Assembly: GCF_035083965.1 (NCBI RefSeq)
Contig: NC_089726.1
Coordinates: 15,691,501 to 15,755,500 of the forward strand
Direction of reading: 5' to 3'
DNA: 64,000 bases
Origin: Branchiostoma lanceolatum
Lineage: Eukaryota; Chordata; Leptocardii; Amphioxiformes; Branchiostomatidae
The notes beneath the pieces were generated by a model that saw nothing but the letters and a program-made list of their open reading frames with translations, was not told the origin of the DNA and did not search any database. The translations under genes and the position numbers were made by a program. How positions within the stretch are numbered: the first letter of the stretch is position 1; every line of letters starts with the position of its first letter. This document shows, piece after piece, positions 47,066 through 59,763 of this stretch.

Positions 47066-50000
47066 ATGGACAGCGATAAGGAGGAATCGTCGGCCCTCTC
47101 GGTCAGTTGAAGACAAATATGTTATCAGCAAAGTTGGGGAGGGGGGCAGTTTCAAATAGTGGAGAAATATGTAGATTTTTGTTTGTTATGATGCGTTTAT
47201 TTGTCACATTTAAGCCTTTTCATACGTAGAAATATAGCGCAGTTTGAAAATGTCGTTTGAAAAATTAGGCTGTCTTTTTGTACACTTTAAGCAATTCAAG
47301 ATCAATTGAATTTGACACCCCAAATTTTGGTGTATGAGGAGTGCAAGTGGCAGCAAAATTCCTTATTGTATACATGTAACTCTGGCTCTAATTGGTAACT
47401 TGATACCTGGTGTTCTGTGCACTTGGCTTTAATTTGAAACTACATGTTTCTGTTAATGTTTTTATCTTCTGACTGTTGTTGTTTGTCACCAGCAGGAGGA
47501 GCTGGAACGCCAGGAGCAGATCGCCAAACAGTTCATCATGCCCGAGCGTCAGGCCAAGATGGCGCAGCTCTTCAAACAGGTGGAGCCCATACAGTACTGC
47601 ATCTGTCGCACCTCAGACACCGACAGGTTCATGATGTGAGTTGGGACAGTTGTATTTGTTTTTGTTTACTTGTACTGCATAAACAGGAACAGCCTTAAGG
47701 AGCAACACACCAGTTTTGTACATTCAATAGAAGATGAGACTGATATATTCAATCCACAACGTGGATCGGATTTGGTTTGATTTGATTAGAATTGCAACAG
47801 TGCCATACACGTGGGACACAGGTCTGCTGGTGTCGTGACCCACACACATAATACACCCGTTTTTACATTTGGGTGGAGTGAGGAAAGTCGTTTAAAGTGC
47901 CTTTTCCCAAGGGCACAACATTGGTGCCGTCAGGGGATTCGAACCTGGAACTGCTGGGTTCTGGGCCAAAAACCCTGCCGATACACCACACAACCCCACT
48001 CTTTCAATAACTGGAGCAGTTTGACATCAGAAATACCGACACAACTTTATCCGTACAAATTTTTCAAAAGGTCCCTTTTTTCCTTGAATTATCACAGTAG
48101 AACTTGTTGCCACCAAGAGCATCCTCACTTGATGGCTTGTTCTGAAGTTGCAGCTTGATGTACAAAGGTTAGGTGTGACAGGCCATTCAGCGTAATATAA
48201 CCAGCTGCTGCTGTGTGGTGTGCCCGCGAAGCTGGTATAATACTATGCCAAAGGGCAGTTATATGAGTACTATACATGTAACAAATACAGATACTAACCA
48301 TATACAGGTGGTATTTCAAGCCCTGTCAAAGATATCAGTAACAAGCTATATGAATAGTATGATTGTTTTTAACTCTTTTCCTTGCTCCCTCCATAGTGGA
48401 TGTGAGAAGTGCGATGAGTGGTTCCATGGAGACTGTATCCAAGTCAGTCAGGAGATGGCCAGGACCATCAAACAGTGGTACTGTACTCCCTGCATGGGTG
48501 AGTAGGAGTTAGATTTATAGTGAATTCATTATACCAATAATGCCACAAAATACTGTTATAAAGTGTTTTTCTTGGACTTGAAGCCTTTCAGGTGCAATTT
48601 TTCACAATCAGGAAAAAGAATATGTATTAGAGTTTGATAGTAGTTGTAATAGTATCCAGTATTTAATCAGTATTTGATAAGAATTGTCAAAATATATCAA
48701 TGTGAGCTTTGATATATATGCCTGTAATGTAGTTGTTTTGTCCCATTTGAAGTGTCACACATGACATAGTAGTTTGGAAGAACACTTGTATGGTATGTGT
48801 TACTGTCTTTGTGTTTCTGCTAATGCAATACCCAGTATTTGTGACATGAGTTCATCTTGACAATTATTAACACTGAGGAATAACAAGTATCTTTCTATAT
48901 TCTATTGACAGGGAAGGACCCGATGCTTCAAATCCGCTACCACACAAAGAAGGAGAAACACAAAGACAAGAAAGACAAGAACAAAGACAAGAAGAAGAAA
49001 CTGAAGAAGCTGTTAAAGAAGCACCGTCATAGCAGCAGTGGTAGTGGCCTCGACGTCACCTTGCCCTTTGACCTAGAGAAGACCAAGAAGGTAGCAGTGT
49101 CAGACGTGTCAGAAGAAACAGTATGTGTTTGAGTCGTACAGGACAGTATGGTGGATTGGGAACTCATTCTGCAACCACTGTCCTTTTTATTATGGTTTAT
49201 CTATATAACTGCACTTCACTGGTATTGTCAAGCATCATACAATTTGCACCTCACTATCTTGTCTACGTAAAGAATTATCTTGTGTAAAACTTCCGTTTAT
49301 TATAAAAATGAGATTTCCAGCATTTTCATATCTTGTTGTATCCCATCTGTTTACAATCATTTTGCATTTCATTATTCATCTTTTCCACAGTTTTGTAAAT
49401 GCTTATGTTAAAAAAAATGCACAGCCTACCATTTATCATGTAAGCTTAGTATCTGTTTTGAATCTGTTTCCACTGACTTGTCATAGTGTTTTAAGGGAAA
49501 CTGATGTTGTTTTTACAGTTGACACAGCAGCAGTTAGCAAATGCACTGAAGAGGTCGTCTCGCATGTGTGGTGAGTGTGACGCCTGTCTGCGAACAGAGG
49601 ATTGTGGAAAATGTGACTTTTGTAGGGTGAGTATAGCATTAATTTACATGGTTTAGTGGATATTGTTGACATTGAGATTGTTATTGCAGTTAAATTAGAT
49701 TGAATTGATGATTGACACTGTCGTTCTTTCTCAGGACATGAAGAAATTTGGGGGACCAAACAAAATCCGTCAGAAGTGTCGTCTGAGACAGTGTCTGCTG
49801 AAGTCAAGGGTAAGTAGTACTGCCTCTGAACCACTATCCTTGAACTTCTAATAAGTTGTATTTAGCTTGTATGTCAACATGATTTGAAGTTTTACATTGC
49901 ATGCCTGACAAATAACTATTAGGCTGGATAGATCTATCAACTATTATAGCTACTACATGCTGAAATATGAATGAATGTTATTCACATTCCTGAAGGAACC

Positions 50001-53000
50001 TTGAGTATAGTCTCAGGGCTATTCGTGCAATGTAGCCTCACTATGGCACATGTATTTAGCCAAGCACACCCCAATCTTCTAGATTGTTGTTGTTCTTTTC
50101 TGTGCAGAGGTTTGACGCTTGAGGTTAACACCAGAAGATTACTCATATATATACACAGGGTCGCCACCTCTCTGGCTTTACATCACCATCCAAAATGACA
50201 AATGCAATCCCTTGCAATATGTCCAAAGTGGGGCCAACCCTGTGATTGCACCCCCACCCCTACGAATCCACAAAATTTGATCCACATGGCCAAGCAGTAG
50301 TATTGCATTACCATTTTCACCACAGGGACATGTTCTTTATTCACCCTCAACTATTCAGTATATTCAGTATGATTGACAATTTTTTGTAAGGCCACACCAT
50401 CTTAATTTTATGGATGACGTCCTTTAGAGACCCCAAAACTAATGCGCGCGGGCGAAAAAAAAGAAAAATCCAGCAGAGAAAAGAATGCTGCTTACAAAGC
50501 TGGTATTGCGATTTGAACCACAGAACACAGTGCATCAAGTTAACAACAAGTCTTTAGTTGTAGGAGGTACATGTAGATTGTCTATTCATCACAGCAGACT
50601 CAGCTCAAGTGATTAATGTTTAATATATTGACAAGAACGACGCTAGTTTTCTTGTGAACTTTGATCCTGACGTAAATCAACGGCTCGCGGCCGTCATCCA
50701 TAAGATTAAGATGGTGTGGCCTAATAGATGTGTCAGAATTGTGAAGAATTAATCTACTAATTGTACATTCAGGATTGTGCCACAACTACAATTACTGTTG
50801 GCATTCATTGGACTTGATGGTTCAATATTCTAGTATTTTTTACAGAAACTCTTGAGAGACAAGCTGGGCCGTCCTGTGTCGATGACTCGGTACATGGCGC
50901 AGCAGAAGGCCCGAGCCTCGGCCGCCGCGGCAGCAGCCAGAGCAGCAGCAGCGGCAGCAGCAACAACAACGACAGACTCCGAGAGCGACGTCCACTTCTA
51001 CAGCAACATTCTACAGTCACGGCCTGTTGGAAACAAACATGGCACGTACGCAGACATGTCGGGAAGAGTGTTTGAGGTACCCATTTTCACTTATTGTACC
51101 TTTTCACACATTTGATACCACTTAAACAGTAGAAATCTTTTAGATGTTGTGTTGATAGTAGTAATACAACAATGATGTCATCTAAAAGGTTAACTTAACT
51201 TAAAGCAGAACCACGTTTTAATTTCCAATCATAATACTAATGATGTCAATGATATACATACTTTTTTATAGGAACTTCTTTCCATCACTTTACCTCCAGC
51301 AAACATTGAAATTGTATATTAACAACATGATGATTCCACTGTATCATTTTTTGTACTGTATAAAATATTTTAAAATCTCTTAACTTATTAGCTGATGAAT
51401 TATTAGCTGATGAATTATTAGCTGACTTATTGACTTTTTTCACCTTAGGAAGTTTATGGTCTTTTTTTTTCTTGTTTTTATTTCCTTTAGCCCATAGGAA
51501 CCTCAGACCATGACTACACAGTCTTTCGTAGTCCTGGGGACAAGAAGAGAGCAGTCAAGTTGAAACATGCACAGAGTAGAGAGAAAAAGGTATGGTGAAG
51601 AAATCAGTGATAATAAAAGACCATTTTGTAAATGTCCTCTCACAGAGGCTTAATGGCTCTCCCTTTCTTACATTATTAAAAGATTTTGACAATGTGTATT
51701 GAGATTGAAAGAGAATATATACTGATCACAGTTAAAATTCATTACAGCTAAATTTCTTTGCAAAGAAGACTATACCTTGGAACCACAGTTATGTCATGTG
51801 AGATGGTGGTGTTATACCTAGTTGTCTCTGATGTTATGTACTCAATACTGTTACTTGTCCACTTGTAATAAACTAATTCATGGTTTGAAAGAGCACATGT
51901 GCAGTGTAGTTCATTGGGGTAATATGTTTAAGTTGAAGGACCCTGGCAATACATATAGAATAGCCAGAGGCCTTCAACTATGACATATGATATTACCCAA
52001 AAAGCATCACACTGCACATGCACATTTCAAACCTTAGCTTTGGTCATGAATTTTAACAAATATTCAATGTACAAATATAACGATGCATTATTGATCCTAA
52101 CTCCAGCCCAAGCCACCTAAGAAGGCCCTACAGCGGCATAAGAGGAAGACCACCTCGGATGACACGTCTGGTGACAAGGTCAAGTTTGAGGACTCCAAAG
52201 ACCCCCCACGACAGTGCTACGGTCCGGAGTGTGTCAACGCTGCCAGATCGGGGTCCAAGTACTGTTCAGACGACTGTGGGCTCAAGTTAGCCACCAAGTA
52301 TGGCAGCATTTATATACTACATTCAAAGTTTCTTGTCTATATTGTATATTGTTACCTCCATGAAGTTGAGGTTTTCTTTTTGTGTGTCTGTCTGTCTGTG
52401 TGTCAGTCTGTATTACTGTTTGTCTGTCTACATATTACTGTTTGTGTTTCCACAACAAAAAATGTACAAAAGCTTGTTTGTGATTGTTTCCGTTTGGAAA
52501 AAATTGAAATTTGTTTACGTATTGAATTACTTTCAATTGAAAAGTATATTCATTCTATCTACCCTATTGTTATGAGACTTCCAATCCTTTCACTTCTATG
52601 TAATTGTTTAAAAATAATGTTGGAAACTGAACTTTTGTTTTGCAGTCGAATCTTTGAGTTCCTCCCCCAGAGAATTCAACAGTGGCAGCAGAGCCCTTGT
52701 ATCGCAGAGGAAGGTGAAAAAAGGTATGAAGAGCTACTACAAATGGCGTAATATCATTCTGACATTCTTCATAAAAAGAGGCAAAAACCCATATTTGCAG
52801 GATATATAATCAAAGTTTTTCCAACTATGATTTTTTAGTTGAAATTTCTGTTATAATTCAAAATGTATATGTTTCAGATTGTAGATTGTAAATATTCATC
52901 AAGTTAACCGAAATGTTGCTTTTAGTAGCATTTCGTTGTGCTAAGACCTAATTAACATAAGTTGTGTTTACAAGGTGACTTCAGAAATGGGCACACTTTA

Positions 53001-55192
53001 ATTGACATGTAATTGATTTCCTAGAACGCTGGAGAAAATCCGATCGGAGCAGTTGGAGGCTCGTAAGCAGCTTGCCGTCCTGGACAAGCAGAGCGGGGAG
53101 CTGGAGAAAACGATCGAACGCGCCAAGAACGTACCTATAGATCCTGACCAAGATGTAAGGATTTACTGTCTTCTTATCACTGTCTCTTGTATACTTTGTA
53201 TGTTTGAGCATTGATGGCTGCTTGTAGAGTGTTACTAATAGGACATCTGCTTTCAGAGGTTTTATTATGAAATGTGATAATGAAACCAAAGAGTTCTAAT
53301 GATTAATGACTGATGAAAAACAAGGCTTCTATGTTTTGTCTCTCATGTAAGTCTTGACCTTGCAAAACCTGTGGACAGCTTTCTTTCCCATGATATTGTT
53401 AGCTTTGATGTTAGATAATTTTATGATGTGTTCTTTTAGGGTGTAATTGATGTGAATATTCCAGGTTCGTGGTTTTCATGGTGAACATATCACACTGTGA
53501 ACATGTACTCTGTCTTACTGGTTTACTACTGCATTGTTTTCCTTCTGTCCCTCCTGGGAAATTATATTCCAGCAAATTCAAAATGATATACAGTACTTCT
53601 TTGGCTGCTTATACAGTATGTACTAAGAACTTGATGCAATAAAAACGCCACCATTGTTATTGCACAGAGTCAGGATGAAGGAGGAGGTGATGATACAGAG
53701 TTGAGTATCTACTGTGTCTCCTGTGGCCACCCTGTCCACCCACACCGCGCACTCAAACACATGGAGAAGTGCTTCGCAAAGGTCGGGATGTCCTTTTATT
53801 TTCAGACAATAGTGATGGTCACTTATGATGTTTCTTTGGTATGATGATATGTGTCTGTGTTGAATAGTCGGTATTATCACCCCTCAGTGTATACATGAAA
53901 CAAATTGTCACACCTAACCTTTGCACATTGACCTCCATTAACATTCATCCGCCGGGTTACATAAATCCGCCACTTTGAAAAACAGTGGATTTGAGAGATC
54001 TCTAGTGCAGCACCCCCCAGGTATGCACAGTTTAGATATACAGGAGGAGTGCGGTATGGGGGACGTTGGGTTAGAAATCTGTTTCAGAAATCTTTTCAGG
54101 GTGGCGGAATTATGTACCATGATGGAATTATGTTGGTAGATATTAGCTCTAGGTATTGTCAAAAGGTATCTATTTTATTATCATTCTCAGAGTAGTGTTA
54201 GATCTAGAGAACTTTGAACACAAAGACATGATTATTTGTGTTTAACTAGTAGTAGACTAATTGTATATCCTTTATGTCTCCCTTTAGTATGAAAGTCAAA
54301 CATCTTATGGGTCCATCTATAAGACAAGAATAGAAGGGTAAGAATTTCGGTTTTACACACATTTGTATATATACATTTCATATTTCAACATTCGTTATCT
54401 ACATTTTTAAAACACACAAAATTATTACTCCTCTCATATTGCATATGATGTTGCATATACCCCCCAATGTTGAAATCACATTGTTTAATGTATAACTCGG
54501 GGTTTGTTTTTTGCAGTGCCAACTTTTTCTGTGACTACTACAACTCCCAGAACCAAACCTACTGTAAGAGACTGAGAGTCCTGTGTCCAGAACACACCAG
54601 GGACCCAAAGGTAACATTTAACCCTCACACTGCCACCTAATACTGTTGCCAGCACAAAATTTTCCTTAGTAAGACAAGGTTAAACCTTGTAGAGATGTAC
54701 CTAGAATCTGTTGAGGGTAGGGAATGCATTGTGGTAATGTTGCTAATTGTACAGTGTCACAGCGCCCCCTATCAATTTTTCAGGTGAATGCAGATGATGT
54801 TTGTGGCTGTCCCCTGACCAAGAACGTGGTGGACACTACAGGAGAGATCTGTCGGGTGTCCAAGAGGAAGTGTAACAAGCACTACGGTTGGGAGAAACTC
54901 CGCAGGGCTGAGATCGACTTGGAGAGGGTCCGACAGGTAAGGGAGCATCTCAACACAACTTTGTCAGACCTAGGAAGAATCGTGTTGTCTATAGAAGAGC
55001 TCAAAACTACAGGATAACAATTTTCTTCCTTTCTTGCAGTGGTTAAAACTGGATGACCTATTCGAACAAGAGCGTAACATCCGTTACGCAATGGCGAACC
55101 GATCGGGCCTGCTCGGACTGATGCTACACCAAACCATCGACCACGATCTTATGAACCAGCAAAACGCTCCCTTCCAGCAAAACTCAGAGTGA
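47066..55192 (+). CDS. CXXC1: CXXC-type zinc finger protein 1 (CFP1)
   Basis: CFP1 is the nuclear CpG-island-binding and H3K4me-reading subunit of the SET1/COMPASS methyltransferase complex. Coding exons: 47066-47101, 47496-47635, 48397-48497, 48912-49120, 49519-49626, 49735-49809, 50846-51076, 51491-51589, 52107-52297, 52646-52723, 53025-53154, 53668-53781, 54288-54337, 54517-54610, 54784-54936, 55040-55192; 1962 nt, 653 aa (human 656). Domains in order: PHD finger (YCICRTSDTDRFMI-GCEKCDEWFHGDC, CTPCMG); lysine-rich stretch; CXXC finger (CGECDACLRTEDCGKC, KFGGPNKIRQKC, RQC); a basic and alanine-rich segment; a Cys cluster (CYGPEC, YCSDDC); coiled coil (LEKIRSEQLEARKQLAVLDK); and the C-terminal Cys/His SET1-interacting domain ending near LGLMLHQTIDHDLM. 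All zinc ligands expected for PHD and CXXC are visible. The start MDSDKEESS is followed at once by a GTCAGT donor. Exon 2 has a CAGCAG acceptor, so an extra Gln is optional. Confidence -1.
47790..47995 (-). repeat. tRNA-derived SINE-like repeat, reverse orientation, in CXXC1 intron
   Basis: On the minus strand GGTTGTGTGGTGTATCGGCA then CCAGGTTCGAATCCCC gives a good tRNA-type B box (GGTTCGAATCC). It is followed by TTGTGCCCTTGGGAAAAGGC and a ACTTTCCTCACTCCACCCA block. The central core matches the SINE at 27017-27305. A functional tRNA is excluded because no cloverleaf of normal length forms around the B box. Confidence -1.
48184..48298 (+). repeat. Interspersed repeat with internal hairpin, copy 2
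   Basis: A diverged relative of 40031-40130. Shared words in order are GTAAT(A/G)TAACCAGCTGCTGC, GCGAAGCTGGT, GGC(A/G)GTTATA and ATACAGATA. It lies in the CXXC1 intron before exon 48397-48497. Confidence -1.
50389..50722. mobile_element. Terminal-inverted-repeat element in CXXC1 intron (334 bp)
   Basis: Ends 50389-50419 and 50692-50722 are 31-nt inverted repeats with a single mismatch (left end AGGCCACACCATCTTAATTT). The interior contains GCGCGCGGGCG and no coding frame. It is a non-autonomous DNA transposon by structure. The flanks do not show a clear target duplication longer than two bases. Confidence -1.
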
Positions 55193-56039
55193 CTCAAGTT
55201 TTCGGTGCTTATGTCGCTATGTTGCACCACTATGGCAGCTTTTCTCCTCAATGTAGATGCGTACTGACGTGTGTTAATTACTGTGTTGAGTAGAGCCCAG
55301 GGTTTTCTCCAGTGTCCGTCATTCTGTGGTTTCATGGGATCTTGTTGCTAATGACGTACAAAAAGTGTGGCCATTCCGTCATCTTGACAGACAGAATATG
55401 TATGTCTGGTAAGAAAAGTTAAAATCAAACTAAACCAAGCCAAAGGGTGAGAATGGGTTTGCTGAGATGACAGGAAAAAAATGTAGACCCATAAAACCCC
55501 TTTGAGAGCCACAACACTTACATTTACAGCAAAAAGGAAAGAAGTAATGCATCACAAATGGTTGTGTCAGGTTGCAAATGTGATTATATAATTTTTCATC
55601 TCATTAAATAGGAAAATAGCTGAATTACTAGTTCTGACAGTGTAGTATTTCTTCTCACAATGCAAGAATGAAAATTCATTCTAAATCTAAACTATGGATT
55701 TTGGTTCAACTGCAGTTGAATCATTTGTAGATTTCCACTCGCGTTCATGATAGATATTGTAGATTGTTTCTGCAGTTCAATGTTGAATTGAAGTTGAAGT
55801 TCAAATGCACACTAAGTATATGTGTAATGAATATTGTTACCACTTCCATTTTATTCAAAAAGTTTTATTTTCTGTACAAAAATATTTTATACTGTTTAAA
55901 GTTCTACTACTGTATGACCAATTGATAAGGACTACGTACTAGTGATTGTTAAATGAGAGGACTCACAGTTGTAAATATTAGACTAGAGAAAAATTGACAA
56001 TGCATGTTGATAGAATATCATAACTCAGAGATCAGTTGA

Positions 56040-56045
56040 AATAAA
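56040..56045 (+). terminator. CXXC1: Candidate CXXC1 polyadenylation signal
   Basis: AATAAA about 850 nt after the CXXC1 stop, at the end of an AT-rich stretch resembling a 3' UTR. An ATTAAA at about 55603 is an alternative. Confidence -1.
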
Positions 56046-56394
56046 AGTGAACAATTGTTCATGTGTGTATAAAGCGCATTGTGACTTTTTTTTGCCAAAG
56101 CTTAAGTTAAGCATAAATTTGGCTATTTCTTTTCTCGCTGTTTGATACGCTCACAATTCACTTATGTTTTGACATGCAATCATGTCCTTATGCAGTTTTA
56201 AATGAGTTATGATAGACACTTTGAATAGCTTACTACCAATTTTCTTTGTTGATGTGCCAATGAATTCTGTATCGTAGCTGCTATATTTGGATGCAAATGT
56301 AGAGGTACCAGGGGGTTCCAGTTGGCATGGTTTCCAGGCTAGGTTGCCAACTTTGATGTTGGCTGGACACCAGCCATTAGCAATACTATTGTAA

Positions 56395-56698
56395 CTAAAC
56401 AGCTCAAAACGTTTCTAAGAGACTTCATCTGCAGGGCTAGTAGAAATAATCTTGTGACTGCTCTGAGCTCAAAACGTCGATGAGAGACCTTCATCAGGGC
56501 TAGTATAAATAATCTTGTAACAGCTCTGAGCTCAAAACATTGATGAGAGACCTTCATCAGGGCTAGTAGAAATAATCTTTTAACAGCTTTGAGCTGTAAA
56601 CGCTGATGTGATACCTTCATTAGAGCTAGTAGAAATAGTTTTGTAACAGCTCTGAGCTCAAAACGTTGATGAGAGACCTTCAACAGGGCTAGTAAAGC
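56395..56698. repeat. 63-bp minisatellite, five units
   Basis: GAGCTCAAAACG(T)TGATGA-type motifs recur at 56401, 56466, 56529, 56592 and 56655. Each is followed by GAGACCTTCATCAGGGCTAG and AGAAATAATCTTGTAACAGC or close variants. The period (63) is a multiple of three, which is why a long minus-strand frame exists; it has no protein similarity. Confidence -1.
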
Positions 56699-57149
56699 GT
56701 TGAGGGAACTGGAAAAGGCTTCAGTGCCAATAAAACGTCTGGATACTGTCACAGAAGACGGAGACTGACAGTTAATGGTTTTGATAGAATAACGTCTTAA
56801 GTAACTGGCCTTAGAGGGTCACTCGACCACGGAAAGGGTCACAGAGGAAGGCCCAAAATGAATTACACCATTCAATTGGATGTAGTGACCTTTAATAAGA
56901 TAAAGAGGTACTACTGTATTGGGTTTGTCCTGAAACAGGGTCGCCAGGAAGGGACTTGGCGGGAGAGCAAAATCCTAATGTACACAGGTGGTTTGACTGT
57001 GAATGCGAGTACAGTCAACCAGAACATTAGAACTAAATGTTTGAATGGTTATATAAGAAAGGAACCATGAAATAAAAGTGTATTAAGGCGGAATTCTATA
57101 GGGTTATTTCCGATAACAAAACTGTATAAGGCCAACCCAAAGACATCAC

Positions 57150-57635
57150 TAGCTCTTAGTTATAAATCAGGCCTTATATGAGTACAAAAAATCCTACCCA
57201 TCCACTAAATATCATAAGGATCCATCAACAGCTTCTTGAGTTATGTTGTCCACAAGAAAATTCACATCCACACAAAGCCCGCTGCAGTACCGACGGAAAG
57301 TGCCAGGAGAACCGTTTTTGAACTTGACCTCCGTTTTCACAACATCTACACACCTGCAAAAAATCATGAAGATCCATCAACGTTTCCGTCACTTTTTTTG
57401 CCTACATACAAACACAAAAAAATGCTAAGTCCGCTGCAGTACTATTGAAAAACGCAAGGTTAACCATTTTCAAACTTGACCTTCCTTTACACAACCACTA
57501 CACACCTACCAAAAATCATAAAGATTCATTGAAGTTTTCTTGAGTTATGCTCCTGACATACATTCAGACCCACCCAACAGATTTTTCAACCGAAAACATA
57601 ATCCTCTCCGAGTACAAGTACTCGGCGAAGATAAC
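57150..57635. repeat. Degenerate ~150-185-bp tandem units, probable transposon tail
   Basis: Three units share CTACACACCT, AAAAATCAT and TTCTTGAGTTATG-type words. The array finishes with ATAATCCTCTCCGAGTAC then a short palindrome AGTACTCGGCGAAG. This resembles the 3' part of a repeat element; no coding region is attached. Confidence -1.
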
Positions 57636-58286
57636 TAATTGCTTAAACGATACAGCACACAATGCAGTATTGTGGTTTCTCCACTCATTCAACGACTACG
57701 TTGACATGCAGTGATCCAAATGTCCGCAAGATGTCCCCACGGTGTGGTGATTTGTACAAACCAGCCCCATTCTAACCTGCCTTGAACCCTGTCTCTCTTG
57801 GTCTTCCATCAGATACGGTTGAGCGAATGAAAGACGGTCTCACAGCCGCACACGGCACGGTTCCACTTAGTAGCCCCTGTAGTTACCCCTGACATACAGG
57901 AAGAATGTATCCTTTTCCACCGACCCTTGCCGCTCGCGAAAAATCAATTAAACTCGCTTCACAACAGCAGTTGTCGGCAAGAATTGGCTCATGTTGCCGC
58001 CCATCACACTAAATCTGTTCTCACACATATACAATGGGACAGATTTAAGGCGGTTTGATGCCGTTTCTATGCGCCAATTTCAGAGGAACTAATGCAGTTT
58101 CCTTTCAGTGGTATGGCCGTCAGTTAGCGTCCTTACAGGCGAATAGCGGGCTGTGTTTCTTAACGGCAGTCCCTGCAAACCAAATTGTAAAGAAACCGTT
58201 GCGTTCTTTAGAGAGGTAATGAAAACGCACAATTCAGTGAATAGGGAGAAGTATTAGGTGTATCTAGTTTGCCGCTTCCTGGTAAG

Positions 58287-58465
58287 CACATACGTTACGT
58301 AACTAATTTTTTCGCTAGCGCTGATAAAGAATTCTTCGTAATTTCACACAGTGTGACACAGCGTTATGAAATTGAAGCGCACATAGGTTACGTAACTAAT
58401 TTCTGCGATAGCGCCGAGATAGAATTCTTCGTAATTTCACACGCGCAGCGTTATGAAATTGAAAA
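58287..58465. repeat. Two-copy tandem duplication (~90 bp)
   Basis: Both copies carry TTACGTAACTAATTT, AGCGC, AGAATTCTTCGTAATTTCAC and AGCGTTATGAAATTGAA in that order. The differences are small, so the duplication is fairly recent. Confidence -1.
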
Positions 58466-58809
58466 CGAAATTATAGAGAAACCTTACAGACCGTGCTTTC
58501 AAACGGTAATGAACGCAGAATTCATCAAATAGAGAGAGATGTATTTTTCTATCTAGTTTGGCGATTTTTGGTAAACTTCAACTTCAACTTGAAAAAAAAT
58601 GTAGGGTACGGCTTTAATTCGCTGGAATTGAATATAAAAATCATTTGTATACGGGTACTATTTATACTTGCATACACAGCGTTTTGCACACAACAAAAAT
58701 ATAGTCATGAGTTACTAATAACATATTCAACTTATAACCCTTTGGTTGGTACTGGCAACTTTTAGGCCCAGTTTATACACATTTGTCGGAGCACATTCCG
58801 AGTGTGATT

Positions 58810-59193
58810 GAAATGCGTGTGTAAACCCAGCCTTATTCTCCTTGCTTGGAAATGCGTGTGTAAACCCAGCCTTATCTCGGTGCTTGGAAATGCGTGTGTA
58901 AACCCAGCCTTATTCTCGGTGCTTGGAAATGCGTGTGTAAACCCAGCCTTATCTCGGTGCTTGGAAATGCGTGTGTAAACCCAGCCTTATTCTCGGTGCT
59001 TGGAAATGCGTGTGTAAACCCAGCCTTATTCTCGGTGCTTGGAAATGCGTGTGTAAACCCAGCCTTATTCTCGATGCTTGGAAATGCGTGTGTAAACCCA
59101 GCCTTATTCTCGTTGCTTGGAAATATGCGTGTGTAAACCCAGCCTAATTCTCGTTGCTTGGAAATGCGTGTGTAAACCCAGCCTTATTCTCGA
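58810..59193. repeat. 38-40-bp minisatellite, ten units
   Basis: The unit contains GAAATGCGTGTGTAAACCCA followed by GCCTTATTCTCGGTGCTTG. Ten copies are counted. Most variation is at the CGGTG/CGTTG/CGATG position and a one-base T deletion. The extreme similarity suggests recent expansion. Confidence -1.
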
Positions 59194-59351
59194 CGCATGC
59201 AACACATGTCCTCAGCTGCAGGTGACATAGATCATGTATTTATCGTCAGAAACTTATTGTGAGCTTCATATTTCAACCGCCTAAAATACACCATTAAGCA
59301 GTTATGCATTGTGAAATATTTATCTCTACCATACTCCATATATATGTTACT

Positions 59352-59547
59352 GGGAAAATAGTAGAGATTGGCCAAATAGACGGAATGACCGGCCATAAAA
59401 GTACATTTTTAGTAACCTCGGCAAAGTGGACTTCAAAGAAGAAGCCGACTTTACACAGACTCCCCGTGTTTCTGAATGTGCTTCTGTGGTCGGCTGACTA
59501 CTCTGGCATGTTATGCCGTCTATTTGGCCAATTTTTACTATTTTTCC
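59352..59547. repeat. Inverted repeat flanking ~130 bp
   Basis: Arms 59352-59383 and 59516-59547 share GGCCAAATAGACGG and its complement, plus AAAATAGTA on the outer side, with a few mismatches. Possibly another fold-back element. Confidence -1.
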
Positions 59548-59610
59548 AGCAACATATGGACTTATGGAGTCTGATTGAGATTATCGAATGGCAACATCCC
59601 ACATATTTGC

Positions 59611-59763
<153 letters not shown>

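Noticed and set aside
47930-47990. Good tRNA B box (GGTTCGAATCC) on the minus strand, considered as a tRNA gene
   Set aside because: No full cloverleaf can be drawn around it and the sequence continues into a SINE core seen elsewhere in the window.
56395-56698. CTGATGA boxes in each minisatellite unit, considered as hammerhead ribozyme cores
   Set aside because: The required GAAAC box and a proper stem II do not follow in most units. Only the first unit has a GAAAC and that one lacks an intact CTGATGA.
56339-56752. Minus-strand 137-codon repetitive frame
   Set aside because: The 63-bp minisatellite has a period divisible by three, which keeps one frame open. No similarity to a protein and no splice context.
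58810-59193. Regular repeats considered as a CRISPR array
   Set aside because: Units are contiguous without unique spacers and the genome is eukaryotic; it is a minisatellite.
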